The translations under genes and the position numbers were made by a program. From positions 681,140 to 745,139 of the forward strand of contig BFEA01000484.1 of NCBI GenBank assembly GCA_003427395.1: a DNA stretch of 64,000 bases. The letters are read 5' to 3'. The stretch is from Chara braunii (Eukaryota > Streptophyta > Charophyceae > Charales > Characeae). Shown here piece after piece: positions 34,480 to 45,314 of the stretch. Positions within the stretch are counted from its first letter, which is position 1. The number at the start of each line of letters is the position of its first letter. The notes under the pieces were generated by a model, which was given only the letters and a program-made list of their open reading frames with translations, did no database searches and was not told where the DNA came from.

Positions 34480-36190
34480 GTACCCCTAGCAACGTGGTCA
34501 CGCCACACCTCGTATTCTAAACCAATCTTCACCCATGTGGGTGTTCCTTGGTCGCCCTAACCCGTGGACCGTACTACCTTTTTCTTCCCGGTCCCCCTAG
34601 CCTTTTCTTTGATGGGTGTCACGACTCCATCATCTGAAGTCTCACCACCCCCATCGTGCTCTGTGAGCTTCCCAAGATCTGAGTAATCATCAATCTCCGT
34701 CGTTTGACCATCGTGGTCAACGAACATTAACTGACCCTTTTTCTTTCAATCTTGGGGCAGTCTCTTTCTACCATCATTGGATGCCTTATGCGCAAATCCT
34801 AGCTTTGCCTCTATGTCCAGTGCTTTCTTACTAAAAGAAGCAAAAGTGTGCTGGTCGACATAGGCCTCATCAACCAGCTTGGTCCTTACCTCTGTAGGTA
34901 GGCACCTTAGGTAATCCGTTAGGAGAACCTGCGGGTCAAAACGCACATCAGGTACCACGAGAAGGCGTTCTACGGTGTCTGTAAGCTCTCTAACATCCTT
35001 GAACTTACGGAAACAAAGGTTGTTGATAGCATCGGTGGCCTTTTGAGCCCCTTGCGGGTCATTCCACCTGTTGTAGACGGACCGTACGAACTGTTCCAAT
35101 GTCTGAGACTGAGCCCAGGCATCGAAATCCTGACCGTAGCCCTGTTGCTGCACCAAGCCATTCAACCAGCGGGCTGCTGATCCTTCTAAAACGGAGGCAG
35201 CCACTACCACTTCCTGTTCTGGCCTTGTGAGCTTGTGCCTCACATAAGTAGGCACAGTCCTCACCCAGTTGTCCAAGTCTTCCTCCCTCTTCTTGTCTCC
35301 AGAGAAAGGTTTGGGACTCATTAGAGGTATCTTGGGCATCCACTGCATCGGCTGCATGGGCCCAGGTGCTTGATGCAGCGGCTGCATAGCCATTGAAACA
35401 GGCCGTTGCAAACTAACCTGGGCCTGGCTGGACAGTGGGACTGTAGTGACCACTGTTGTAGACGGTACGGCTGAGAGTGAATGAACCGGACCACTAGTCG
35501 CACCTAAACCACCCGGGGAGGACATGCCAAACATGGGAGAGAAAGTTTGCCCTATGCGTTGCGGCATCGATGATGGACCCACACCTACAGGGTGAACTAC
35601 AGCAAACTGTGGCGGTCTCGCCGTTGGGCGAATGCCCCTAAGTTCAGCCAGAATTTGTTTCTGACCTGCTACCAAATCAGCCAACAATTCCTGTTGAACG
35701 CTTTGCGCTTCCGCCACTGAAAGTAAGGCGCCTCGCAGCACACGAACAGCAGGATCTAATGTTGCCTCATCTAGTTTTTCCAGTCTGCCTAACTCCTGCA
35801 ATCTACTCTCTAGTCTAGCTTTTCGTTGCATAGCTTTTCTTCTCCTTTCTACTACTTCGTCCATCTGCCGCTGTAGCTCATCCTGAAGTTCTTCTGCTTG
35901 CCGGATTTCCAAGTCCTCCGGCGTGATAGGAGTTGGCTGACTCGCACATGACCAATCTGACTAGTGACCGTCTGAGCACCACTCTGACTGACTCCTGACG
36001 AAGTGGGCTGTGTAGAGGATTGCGTCATAGATGAGGTAGCCATGGCTGTATTGATGCTAGCTGTAATTCTAGCTCTAGTACTGTCCTCAACTGCCCTCGC
36101 TCTCCTTGCCGCTGCCCTCTCTCTTGCCTCTCTCTTCAATCTTCTCTCGTCTCCTAGTAGCTCCTTCTCACTTGTGCTTGCATCACTCAT
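34326..36190 (-). pseudogene. Gag with CCHC zinc knuckle
   Basis: The N-terminal part (36,190-35,852) starts MSDASTSEKELLGDERR and is charged and Ala/Arg-rich. The main part (35,912-34,746, 388 codons, other frame) has a coiled-coil start, a Pro/Met-rich linker, then a capsid-like domain (KPFSGDKKREEDLDNWVRTV and SVYNRWNDPQGAQKATDAINN). After two in-frame stops (34,746 and about 34,558) the same frame continues to the zinc knuckle CMNCGNFGHTSRTC (CX2CX4HX4C, near 34,437-34,478). Gag forms the particle shell and packages RNA. One frame change near 35,880 and the two stops show decay or base errors. Confidence 0.85.
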
Positions 36191-37559
36191 GAGCTACAGT
36201 GTATGTGATCTAAACTAGAACCCACACTGAATCCTACCTTAGCTTGACACACAACCGATTATGAAACACAACTACTTTCGGTCGGATGGGACAAAACAGT
36301 CGGGTGATATAGTTACAACTAATGTCAGGTCCTACAGGATATATTACCTCTATTTTTTTAGATTACTCTGTAACAGATTGCGATACAACAAAGATCTAAT
36401 CTATCTGTAGTTGTCTGTCAGTTGTCAGCAAGTCCGTAACAACTAGATAATCAAAACAAAGAATAACATCTCCTGTTGGAGATGTATGCTTGATAGCAGA
36501 TTGTCTGTTGATTGCCACTGCGAACAGTTACCGGAATCCCCCCTTCCCCCTGTATCCTTCTTGAGTAATCACTTTATGTCAACATCCCTGAGCATCTGGT
36601 TGAGCAGCGTGTCTAAAGGTGTGCAATCCGGTCCCACCCTTGTGCCTCAAGTCATCATCGAGCAAGGCAGCCACAACACTCTTATTTACCCTCGTACGCC
36701 GACGAGCCTTACACCCAGTTGATCTGGCTGATCAGGAGGATTATTAAGAGCGCCCCCATCTCTTCAGGAATTATTTAACGTCGCAGTCAGGACGATGATC
36801 ATAGCCAGATTCAATCCAAGTCCCCAACCAAAAATGTTTATAGACGGTCTGGTGAGCGTCTCATAGAGGTTGTCATGCCCGAGTTGACCCCTATTTGCGC
36901 AAGCAGCAGAACAAGGACTTGCGGCCCAAGCATGCGTGTACTAGTCCCAGCGGGTTGGCATGGTGACCGTGACCCGAGTGCTTCGTCCAGGGCCCTTCAG
37001 AGGCTTCGCCCGTCTCCCACCAGCTTGCTGCCCAGGAAGAATGTCGACTCTGAAGGTTGAGCGCTCGCGACACCTCACATCGAGAGGACTCTCAAGACAG
37101 AACTCACTTCCTCACGGTAAGAAGAGATGAAGAGGGTAGATAAGGAANNNNNNNNNNNNNNNNNNNNNNNNNNNNNNNNNNNNNNNNNNNNNNNNNNNNN
37201 NNNNNNNNNNNNNNNNNNNNNNNNNNNNNNNNNNNNNNNNNNNNNNNNNNNNNNNNNNNNNNNNNNNNNNNNNNNNNNNNNNNNNNNNNNNNNNNNNNNN
37301 NNNNNNNNNNNNNNNNNNNNNNNNNNNNNNNNNNNNNTCGGCACAACCAACAGCAGAATGCGGTTCCACCTCAGCTCAATATGTCACATCAGCAAGTCTT
37401 CATCATCCAGCATACATCCCGTATGTCACCACATAGCTCCCTGGCGCGCCCACACAACCCTGGGCCGCCTAATGTTCAACGCCAATGCCGTATCACTGCC
37501 CCACACCTCATATGAAGCACCAATAGCTATTGCGAAGAACTAATGAAGCGCAATATGAA
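36191..37559 (-). other. Untranslated leader of the LTR element
   Basis: Lies between the primer-binding site and the gag start, with no recognisable domain. It contains the 190-base assembly gap 37,148-37,337. A leader of this length is long but not unusual for large plant Ty3/gypsy elements. Confidence 0.6.
37148..37337. other. Assembly gap (190 N)
   Basis: A continuous run of N inside the leader of the LTR element. Frames drawn through it are meaningless. Confidence 1.
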
Positions 37560-37574
37560 CCAGCTTTGATACCA
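37560..37574 (-). promoter_or_regulatory. Primer-binding site, initiator-Met tRNA type
   Basis: On the minus strand TGGTATCAAAGCTGG lies three bases (ATT) after the LTR end. The first eight bases match the complement of the 3' end of plant initiator methionine tRNA (TGGTATCAGAGC...), with one difference in the next four. This sets the orientation and identifies 37,578-38,618 as the 5' LTR. Confidence 0.88.
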
Positions 37575-37577
37575 AAT

Positions 37578-38618
37578 TGCAAGGAAAATAAGCAACAGCG
37601 AGATGATATTCCCAGATCACACCATCACATTGCAAGTCAAATAGTCACACCGTGTCCAGATAGCAGCATTGCACCAATAATACACCAATGGAGTTTCGTA
37701 GCACTGAAAACCAATGTTTATGGAGAGCACACTCTCTCCTCTTCAACACAAGTATCCAGTTCCCTTATACTCACACTTGGCGCTCAGCGCCCGGCCTACT
37801 TCTACACAGCTACTACAGACTACAAAAAGACAATGCAACTGTTGATATCAGCAGCAGCCCGAAGTACTTGAAGATGCCGCCCATGCAGACCATCGTCAAT
37901 ACAAGGTACGTGCCCTCACATCATCATCATCATCATCATCATCATCCTTCACCTATCCCCTGACTTCACCCACACCTATCCTCTCTGACACCCGAAAAAC
38001 CACCCCTGCGCCTCACTCTGTCCAAGCCAAGTCCGCTATGGAGGATGGCTATGGCGCTGCCCTCAGCAGCGCCCTGTTCCCCTACACGACCGCACGTGTG
38101 TTGCCCCTTGCTCCTCTGCCGGCAGTCAACCTGCGAGCTTTTGCTCCAGCAGCGCTGCCGCCCAGCCAGCAAGTGACCCAATTAGGCTGCCTGGCCAGAG
38201 CTCTTTTCTTTATGGAAAAGAGCTGGCCAGCTCTCGCAGCCTGGCTGGGCTGGCCTGGGCCCAGCAGCTTCCGGAAGGCCCCAGGATGCTATCTGGATGC
38301 GGCAACTACTGGGCTGTTGGGCCTCGTTCGGTTGGGCGCCCAACTGTCTCTGTATGAGGCTGCGAATCACGTCCAGGGCCTGCATTCTTTGGAAAGGCCC
38401 GGTAGGCTGTGGAAATGTCTTCGGTACTTGGCCTGTGTTCTTTTCAACCAACTGGCGCGTCGCAACTGCCTGGACCCCAAATATGAAATTGATAGTCGAG
38501 GGCCTCTTGCAAAAAGTCAGGCCTGCCTTTACTTAGGGCAGGCACCTCCGCGTTCACTTAGGGCGGGTAAGGCTGCAGACAGGGCCTACTAGGCCTATCG
38601 AGGACACTGATCCTCGCA
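37578..38618 (-). repeat. 5' LTR (element orientation)
   Basis: 1041 bp, TGCAAGG...CCTCGCA on the plus strand, i.e. TG...CA in element orientation. It lacks the artefactual duplication seen in the partner LTR. It differs from the other LTR by scattered substitutions, a longer CAT-triplet run (about 37,920-37,946) and a short insertion near 38,530-38,560. Confidence 0.92.
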
Positions 38619-38622
38619 ATAG
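38619..38622. other. Target-site duplication, right (ATAG)
   Basis: Matches 29,542-29,545 and abuts the LTR terminus. Confidence 0.75.
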
Positions 38623-38631
38623 GTACAATTC

Positions 38632-38637
38632 TCTCTT

Positions 38638-38686
<49 letters not shown>
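38632..38686 (+). repeat. (CT)n then (CA)n microsatellite
   Basis: CT dinucleotides to about 38,650, then CA to 38,686. More CA-rich tracts occur at 38,825-38,910 and 39,640-39,668, each just before a hairpin of array D. Confidence 0.9.
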
Positions 38687-38687
<1 letters not shown>

Positions 38688-39830
38688 TCCATCGATAGGA
38701 TGAGCAAAGGATGGAATGAATCTTCCGTTGAAACGCGGAAATATACACCCCCACTTTTTGGTTCGCTCACGCCTTTGATCTAAGTACCGTGCGGTGATGC
38801 ACGGGTTGGAGACTTTGCTATCTCATACACACACACATACACACTCCCTCAAACACACTCACACATGCACACACACACACTTACATACACACATACGCAC
38901 ACACACACTCTATCGATAGGATGAGCAAAAACGGAATGAATCTTCCGCTGAAACGTGGAAATATACACTATCACTTCTTGATTTGCTCATTCTATCGAAT
39001 CGAGTAGCGTGTGGCGATGCACGGGGTGGAGACTTAGTTATCGACCAAGGTTGGAGACTTATCGTCTCTCTCTCTCTTCCACACTCTCGTAGCGATATCT
39101 CCACCGCAACAGGTACGTAGTAACCCAATCTTGTATCGCTCAACCTTCCCTTCTCTCCTCTTTCTTGCTTCTCCTCTCTCTCTCTCTATCTTTCTCTCTC
39201 CCTACATCCTGTTGCACACCATAAAGGTGGAGACCAGAATAAGAATCGACCTCTCAATACAAAGTACAAGATAGTGTAGCGGAAGACTTAGATACCAACG
39301 ATCCGAACGATCGATATCGCAGCGCAGCCCCAATATCATCATCGTCACACAGTGTGAAGGGGTCTGGCGTCGTATGCAGGAAGAAAGCGCTAGGCTAGAT
39401 ATGCACAGACGAAGAAGAGGGAAACAGACGAAAGGAGGGAGAGAGATAGGAATTTCGTCAACACTTAATCTTTGTCACTAAACCCAAATAATCCCTCGTT
39501 GCCATGTCTGAGTCCAAAAGTCGAGTTTGGATCCGATGTCCCCAAGCTCTGTCTCTTTCCCCCTCGTAGATGCAGTGAAGTCAGATATCGAGAGGTGAAC
39601 TTAGAAAAGGGAGAAGAATAACTCTCTTTTTCTCGCTCACACACACATACACACACACACACACACTCTATCGATTGGATGAACAAAAACGGAATGAATC
39701 TTCCGCTGAAACGTGGAAATATTCACTCCTAGTTTTTTATTTTCTCACCCTGTCGATCCAAGCACAGTGCGCATCGCGGGTTGGAGACTTATCATCCCCC
39801 TCCCTCTCTCTTTGCGTACCAGGTACTAAC
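38688..39830. repeat. Hairpin array D (three diverged units)
   Basis: Three units start near 38,690, 38,911 and 39,668. Each reads ATCGAT-type start, GGATGAGCAAA, then GGAATGAATCTTCCGYTGAA and GTGGAAATAT, then a return arm. In the middle unit TCGATAGGATGAGCAAA (38,913-38,929) pairs with TTTGCTCATTCTATCGA (38,982-38,998) at 16 of 17 positions. Each is preceded by a CA tract and followed by a ggttggagactt phrase (38,802; 39,050; 39,778). Its ATGAATCTTCCGCT core also occurs in array C near 11,487. Confidence 0.65.
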
Positions 39831-39856
39831 CTCTTAAGGTGGTGTTTTTGATGCAG

Positions 39857-40218
39857 GTACCTCGAAGACGAAGCTGGAGCTATGGTACCACTGGTAAGTT
39901 TCTCTCTCCTTCCTCCCCCTCCTTTTTCATCGGCATACCGCCGAGATCTCCGGCAATCCGGATACTTTACCGGACCATTCGAATCAGTATGAGCGTCGGC
40001 GGTGTGCACAAAGGGTGGGAACAGAATCAGCGCGAGCTGATGACTCAAGCTTTAAGTGCGATCCAGGTACGTAGCTCTCCTTCCCTTTCTCTCATCCTTC
40101 CTTTCACCTCTCACTCTTTCTCTCTTGTTCACTCTCGTACACTTTCATGCGAGTTAGTGAATGCACCTTCCCTTATTATAATGTTAGATTCATCCCTTTA
40201 TTTCATTCGTTTGCTTGT

Positions 40219-40257
<39 letters not shown>

Positions 40258-40590
40258 TTTTCATCTTTCTTGTTTTCGTCGTCGTTTGCTGATTGTCGGA
40301 TGCCCTTTGCCTCGTAGTAGTCTCTTTCCCTCGACTCCCTCTTCCTCTTTTTTCTTCTCCTCCTCTCCTTCTCCTTTTCCTTCTTCTTTTTCTACGTGCT
40401 CATCCTGCCCCCGATTAAGGGAGCTCTTTTAGTCGGAATATGCCGTTGCGAGCGCGGATACAAAGACGACACCACAACAGAGTCGCAATAACTCTCCCGT
40501 AACCCACTGGGTGATGGTGCCGAAGCTAAGAGTCGGTGACGGGCACCTGCGTTTTCACCGCCTGCGACCGTCTGCCCACATGATCAAGTA
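39857..40590 (+). other. Exon-like blocks between pyrimidine-rich tracts
   Basis: Three short blocks are bounded by splice-like signals: about 39,858-39,892 (after TTGATGCAG, before GTAAGTTTCTCTC), a block ending at 40,064 with GATCCAG before GTACGTAGCTC, and about 40,420-40,588 ending before GTATGCGCTCTCC. Between them lie long CT-rich tracts as in introns. The second block can be read as HKGWEQNQRELMTQALSAIQ in one frame. I recognise no protein and cannot join the phases confidently. These could be a host-gene remnant, gene pieces captured by a mobile element, or coincidence. Confidence 0.3.
40217..40260 (+). repeat. (TTTA)n microsatellite
   Basis: About eleven TTTA units. Confidence 0.93.
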
Positions 40591-41009
40591 TGCGCTCTCC
40601 TTCTTCCTCTCCTATTCTTCCTCCTTCTCTCTCTCCTCCTTCTTCTTCTTCCTCTTTTTCCCACGTTCTATCGTTTTCTCGCTTGATTTTCCGCTTCCTC
40701 CGGTCTATTCGCGATATCTCCTCTCTCGCTTTCGATTGCTTCTTTTCTCTTTTCTCTCCCCTGTTTTTGGTTCGTTGTTCCCCGAGTCGGGTTTCCACGG
40801 CGTCACGCTGTAGCCTTTCGTGGCTAGATCGCTCGAGACTCCTACTAACTTTCTTGACTTTATCTACTGCGTCCCCTAGGGTGAATTCATCAAGTGAGGC
40901 TGCGAGAGATTTCTGACCACGGCCTAAAAAAAAACAACAATAAAAGAAAACAAATTTAACTAGTAACAATAAAGGAAAAAGAAAAAGCAAAATAGAGAAT
41001 CTAACTACT

Positions 41010-41910
41010 ATTTACCCCGTTGTGCCAACTGTCACAACGGGTTACAACTGTATCTTGCCCCAACTTCGAGGTCATGGGTTCGAATCCTGCCCTTAAGTGG
41101 GCGGGCAGAAAAGATAAGCCCCGGCCCCTACAGCTAGCAAAAGGAGCTAGCCCGGAGGCAGGTCGGACTCGATCCCAGGATCCTCTGCGTATCAGTCTGT
41201 GCCTGTACCTACTGGGTTAGCTCCTAGTTCGGTTCTACTAGGAGTTAATCTGCCCTAAGTAGAGTACAGGGCCCAGTTCGATCAGTACTTAGGGCCTGCA
41301 GCCTACCGTAGGGGAAACTCAGGCCACCGTTTAGCCATTGCGGCCTGCTACAACAGACTAGGCCCCTCTTGCCTAGTTGCCCCGGCCACATGGCCGGGGT
41401 TTTTACTAATTTTTACCTATATTCTATCCCGCGGGGAGTGGTTTCCCGCCTCGCTCTTTTCGACACACTCAACGTCCGCGGACTCGAGTCAAAACAATCA
41501 CTCTTCCTCAGTTGTCAACCGCCTGAGAAAGACCGTAGCCGCGTCTCGCGTGACTCTCTTCCGTCTTGACTGACCTTCCGACCTTGTGGTTGGAGGTTTT
41601 ATTTACTAACCACTTTGCAATCTCTGCGCGCGTCGGAATGGCGCGCGCGGTTATTCTAATTTTTAATCCACTAACTCTCGTTGGCTCTGCATGCGTTGCG
41701 GTGATGTAGACGAGCATTCGAAATTCTTAACCCCCGACTCTTGTCCGCGCGTGCCGTGTTTTGGCCCTGGCAGTTACTAAACTTTTATGACCTTAATGGT
41801 CGAGGGGTTTACCCCAGTTTCTGTTTTTAGCCGTCTTTGTTCTAACAGTTGGCGTCGACATTGTGTCGACTGCAATATCATGAGCGGATACCCTTGTAAG
41901 GGTATCAGCT
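41010..41910. repeat. GC-rich hairpin block related to 20.8 kb
   Basis: Perfect hairpins: CCCGTTGTG/CACAACGGG (41,016-41,024/41,033-41,041), ACTAGGC/GCCTAGT (41,357-41,363/41,371-41,377), CCCCGGCC/GGCCGGGG (41,380-41,387/41,392-41,399) and ATACCCTT/AAGGGTAT (41,889-41,896/41,899-41,906). The last is identical to the hairpin at 20,761. Several are followed by T-rich phrases such as TTTTTACTAATTTTTA. A GGGTTCGAATCC box-B-like phrase lies at 41,075, but no tRNA fold is seen. Confidence 0.55.
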
Positions 41911-43570
41911 CCGATAGTCTTCCCAGACCCCATTAAGCGATGCCCCCGTCGCTGGGGAATCTAAATGCAAACAAAGGCCTTCTAACGCAACAAGTTATCA
42001 AAATCCGATTTCTTGGATGAAGTTATGGTTTGAAGTCCCTCACTATCTCCCTTGGTGCGTCCATACGGCCAGGATTTCAACCTGGATCTCTCACATACCA
42101 ACAATTGCAATGCCAAAAAATTATTACTCCATACGACTCAAAGTGGGGATACTGGATCTGTACTACAGTTACATAGGTCACCAAGGAAGATAATGATAGC
42201 CTCTCCCCTCAACTTTAGACTTTATTAACCAGGATCTCGTTGGGTGTCCTCTGAGTTAGGGATCATATCTGAACCTAATCATTTGGACGCGGATTTCAAC
42301 CTAAGTCATCTTACTGTCCCACTCGAAGTCTAATGCAAGGGGATCGGCGACCTCGGTCTCAACCCACCACAGTCGGTTGATCAGGCCGGATCTGCGGCCC
42401 ACCGTGTTGTTATTTTAACGGTGGTACTTGTATAGGTTACGCAATACATAAAATTATCCTATCATAATATCTAAACCTGACTCTTGATCCCGCCGATATC
42501 TACCTGAACCGATTCCCTCATTAGGGAGGGTCTCCCCTCAGGTTTCAAGTTATAGGCCGTAATCAGAAGGCCCGATGCATGGTTATACTTGGTCAGCAGC
42601 CCACCCTGGGAGTTACGTCCCAACGATGCCAATTTTCCACCATAGGCTTGGTGACTCTTAGTCCCTCAGACTGACCACCTGAAGTGGATGATCGATGATC
42701 TTTTCAAATATGTATAAAAACCAATTTGTCCAAAAAATTTTCCCCCTCGTCAGTCATTTTTCAAATGGGCGATCGATCCCATTATTCAAAAGAAAATAAT
42801 GTCATTGATAAAAATGATGTAAACATGATTATATCCGTTTCTGAACGAGGGGCACCGTCAGAGCCACTTAGGGGTTGTGTCTGCCAGACCTCGATCACAG
42901 GCTGGATAGACACACGTCTCGAGGGTCTTTTAACCAAGAGGAAAGTCAACCAAAAATATCCATAAAAAGTATAAAAAATATTTGTTTGACTCATTGTCTT
43001 GTCAGAAGGCAAAAGAAACATCCATTTCATTGATAACATATATCTCCCTGACTCGCAAGGATTTTCAGATGAATCAAAACAAAATTCTTGATTTCCTCAC
43101 ATCCCTTTTTTTAGGGTATTTTTTCGGAAATAGTTACATAAGACAAAACATGAAGAGATTGACATTTACAGTAAGGTATTCTCAAGATGTATAAACCAAT
43201 ATATCACTCATAATTTCTTGAACACTTCGGTGTTTTTCTGAGCATCCTAGTTCAAGATTTTTAATGACACAGTTTGTATGCAAATTCAACATGCATGACC
43301 AGATACTGGACAAAATACAAGTGTGAAAGTGAAAATGTAATTCCGGTGGTATATCCCATAGACCAATAAAGAAAAACTCATATGTATAAATAACAGAACT
43401 ATCTGTTTCACTTTCTAAAATACAGAATGTCGATCCAGCAAGTCTTCTTTTAATGCTAATAGTGAAGAAACAAATAGAGTATCCAACCTATATCTACACA
43501 CCTTACCTAGAATTGTACTTGAGTAAGCAGTTGACTCACTTTAACCCCTTCTCTTACTATTATACAATGT
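41911..43570. other. No gene seen; may be body of a polyadenylated repeat
   Basis: The left half has the repeated phrase ggatttcaacct (42,073 and 42,291); the right half is AT-rich. It ends in a 27-base A run (43,571-43,597), which would fit a plus-strand retroposed sequence, but no RT or SINE promoter is recognised. Confidence 0.35.
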
Positions 43571-43597
43571 AAAAAAAAAAAAAAAAAAAAAAAAAAA
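43571..43597 (+). repeat. Poly-A run (27 A)
   Basis: Uninterrupted A run that could mark the 3' end of a plus-strand retroposon or be a simple microsatellite. Confidence 0.9.
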
Positions 43598-43841
43598 GAT
43601 ATAAGATCTCAACCTCAAAGACTCGTAATGTCTTACTCTAAATTTCTAAAGTAAGCCCTAGTTGCTCGTACAACTGTACTTTGAATCCCTTCTTACCCTT
43701 CTTGATCAGGTTACCTTCTCTGTCAATAAGTCTGTCACTCCCATCAAGACTGACCAAACCTTTGTCCCTGTCTTCCTGGAAACCAGGACATTCTTCCCTT
43801 CTGTGGGCACCTTTCATGCACTACCAACATAATCACTTTTA

Positions 43842-44573
43842 TTATCCCCTTGTCCTTTTTGTTGCCCACTGAGGGTCAAGAGAAGCTTCCCTAATTTCTC
43901 CATCTCCCCCTCCTGAAGTCAATACCTCCAGATATAATCTCTTTTGTCCTTTTCCATTATTTAACTTGGACAAAGTAAGAGTTTTGTCCCCTTCCTGCAC
44001 TTCCTTTTCATCTTTCAATCCTTCTTCCCTTCCTGTCAATTTCTCTTCTTTTCCTTCAAGTCTCTGGATGTTTTCTGTCTCCTTCTTTGCCTGGATACTC
44101 ATCTTGGAGTCTTTCATGGCTTTTTCCATCTTCTTCCACATTTTCTCTCACTCTTCACTCTCTTCCTTCCTCTCTTTCCTTTCAGACTCAATTGCCTTAT
44201 TTTTCTCACTGACTTTTACTTTCAGCCCTTCCACTTCCTTCTCCAGCTTCTCCCTTTCTGTTTTTATTTCCTAACTCTTAGTATCATGAGCGATTTTTAG
44301 GGCTTCCACCTTTAACTCCAGCTTCTTCTGCTCAATTTTTTCCTTTTTCACTTCGCCCTTCAAATTCTTCACTTCCTTCCCCAACTTAGTCGGTTGTGAA
44401 TCCCTATTTTCTTCTCTCGCCCTTAGCCTCAGAATTTCTTTCAGGATTTTAGGGATTTGGTTGGTTACTCCCTGCGTGAGCAGCTCCTCCTTTTCCTTTA
44501 CCCTGTCATGAAGTTTTTGCATCGAGGATTTCAATTTTTTTTCCCTTTCTTCCCTTCTCCTTCCTTCTTCCAC
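43842..44573 (-). pseudogene. Lys/Glu-rich coiled-coil C-terminal part of gag-like ORF
   Basis: Two minus-strand frames (44,573-44,271 and 44,141-43,842) continue the charged, heptad-like character of the segment upstream, with phrases such as KLGKEVKNLKGEVKKEKIEQ. They end with a short Gly-rich tail. No catalytic motif is seen. Likely the C-terminal part of the same decayed protein as 44,580-45,746. Confidence 0.45.
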
Positions 44574-44579
44574 TTTCCC

Positions 44580-45299
44580 TTACTTTTCGACCACATCAGC
44601 TTCTTCTTCAAGAAACCATTCACAATTCTCTCTGATCATCTTATTGAGCTTAATTAGTCTGTCCATATTTGAGGCTAGTTTGGAGCTGGCCACAGCCTCA
44701 GACAAAACTATATCTTTCATCCTCACTTTCCAGGGAGCATTCATGGGCGGCTCATTTTCCCTTAGGTGAATCACGGCGTGGTTCCTCCACTCCCTGTTCT
44801 CGTCCTCCTTTCTCTGCCTTTCTTCCTCAGTTAACCTCCTCGTCCCATGGTCTTTGAGAGGCTCCATGGAGGATGTTGCTTCTGCTCTCACTAATGGTCC
44901 AACCTCCTTCATCTGTCCATTTCTCTTTTCCTTTCTCTTTTCTTCTCCTTCCTCTTCCTTTTCTTCGGGAGATTTGTCCCGTCCTTCTTCTTTTCTGGCT
45001 ATACGCCTTTCCTTCCCCTGCACCTCAGGTATTTTCATGTTACGGACAATTTTTCCCTCTCCCTGTCGAGGGGGTGCCTCATTCCCATTTTTTTGTTGTG
45101 CCATTTCCAACCCTTTTTTCCTTCTTCCAATCAACACCCCTTGCTCATGGAACAACTGCCTCTTCTTCTGCCTCTGTATGCTCAGAGGATAGGTCTTTCT
45201 CATCTCAACAAGAAAGTCACCCCAGGTATCTGACCTTTCTCTGATCTTTCTGACAGTCTCGCGTTCCCTGGGTGTTACCCTGATCGCGGTCTCCTCCAA
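44580..45299 (-). pseudogene. Charged coiled-coil ORF downstream of integrase
   Basis: 239 codons, very rich in Glu, Lys and Arg (EEKEEEGEEKRKEKRNGQ). Starts MEETAIRVTPRERETVRKIR and ends with a stop at 44,580. The N-terminal 50 residues (DTWGDFLVEMRKTYPLSIQR) resemble the end of a capsid-like fold and follow from 45,315-45,746 after a stop near 45,315. No enzyme motif. Probably part of a Gag-like protein rather than a host gene. Confidence 0.5.
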
Positions 45300-45314
45300 T
45301 TTTTCCTCATCATC

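Larger units (their letters stand above)
29546..38618 (-). mobile_element. Full-length Ty3/gypsy LTR retrotransposon, chromovirus-like, inactive
   Basis: About 9.07 kb with two LTRs (TG...CA ends), primer-binding site, polypurine tract and ATAG target duplication. On the minus strand the order is gag with zinc knuckle, aspartic protease, reverse transcriptase, RNase H, integrase and a chromodomain-like C-terminus. That gene order (integrase after RNase H) defines Ty3/gypsy, and the C-terminal chromodomain defines chromoviruses. Several stops and frame changes, including one inside the integrase core, make it non-autonomous in this assembly. A 190-base gap, scattered unresolved bases and a gap-fill duplication mean some breaks could be assembly errors. 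The LTRs are nearly identical outside that artefact, so insertion was probably recent. Confidence 0.92.

Noticed and set aside
41020-41100. tRNA-like box-B phrase GGGTTCGAATCC
   Set aside because: No acceptor stem, a degenerate T arm, and the neighbouring perfect hairpin does not fit a D arm; it may be a relic of a tRNA-derived repeat but not a tRNA gene.
44854-45244. Plus-strand frames of 110-120 codons opposite the gag-like ORFs
   Set aside because: They are antisense shadows of the Lys/Glu-rich minus-strand ORFs (Phe/Ser/Leu-rich).
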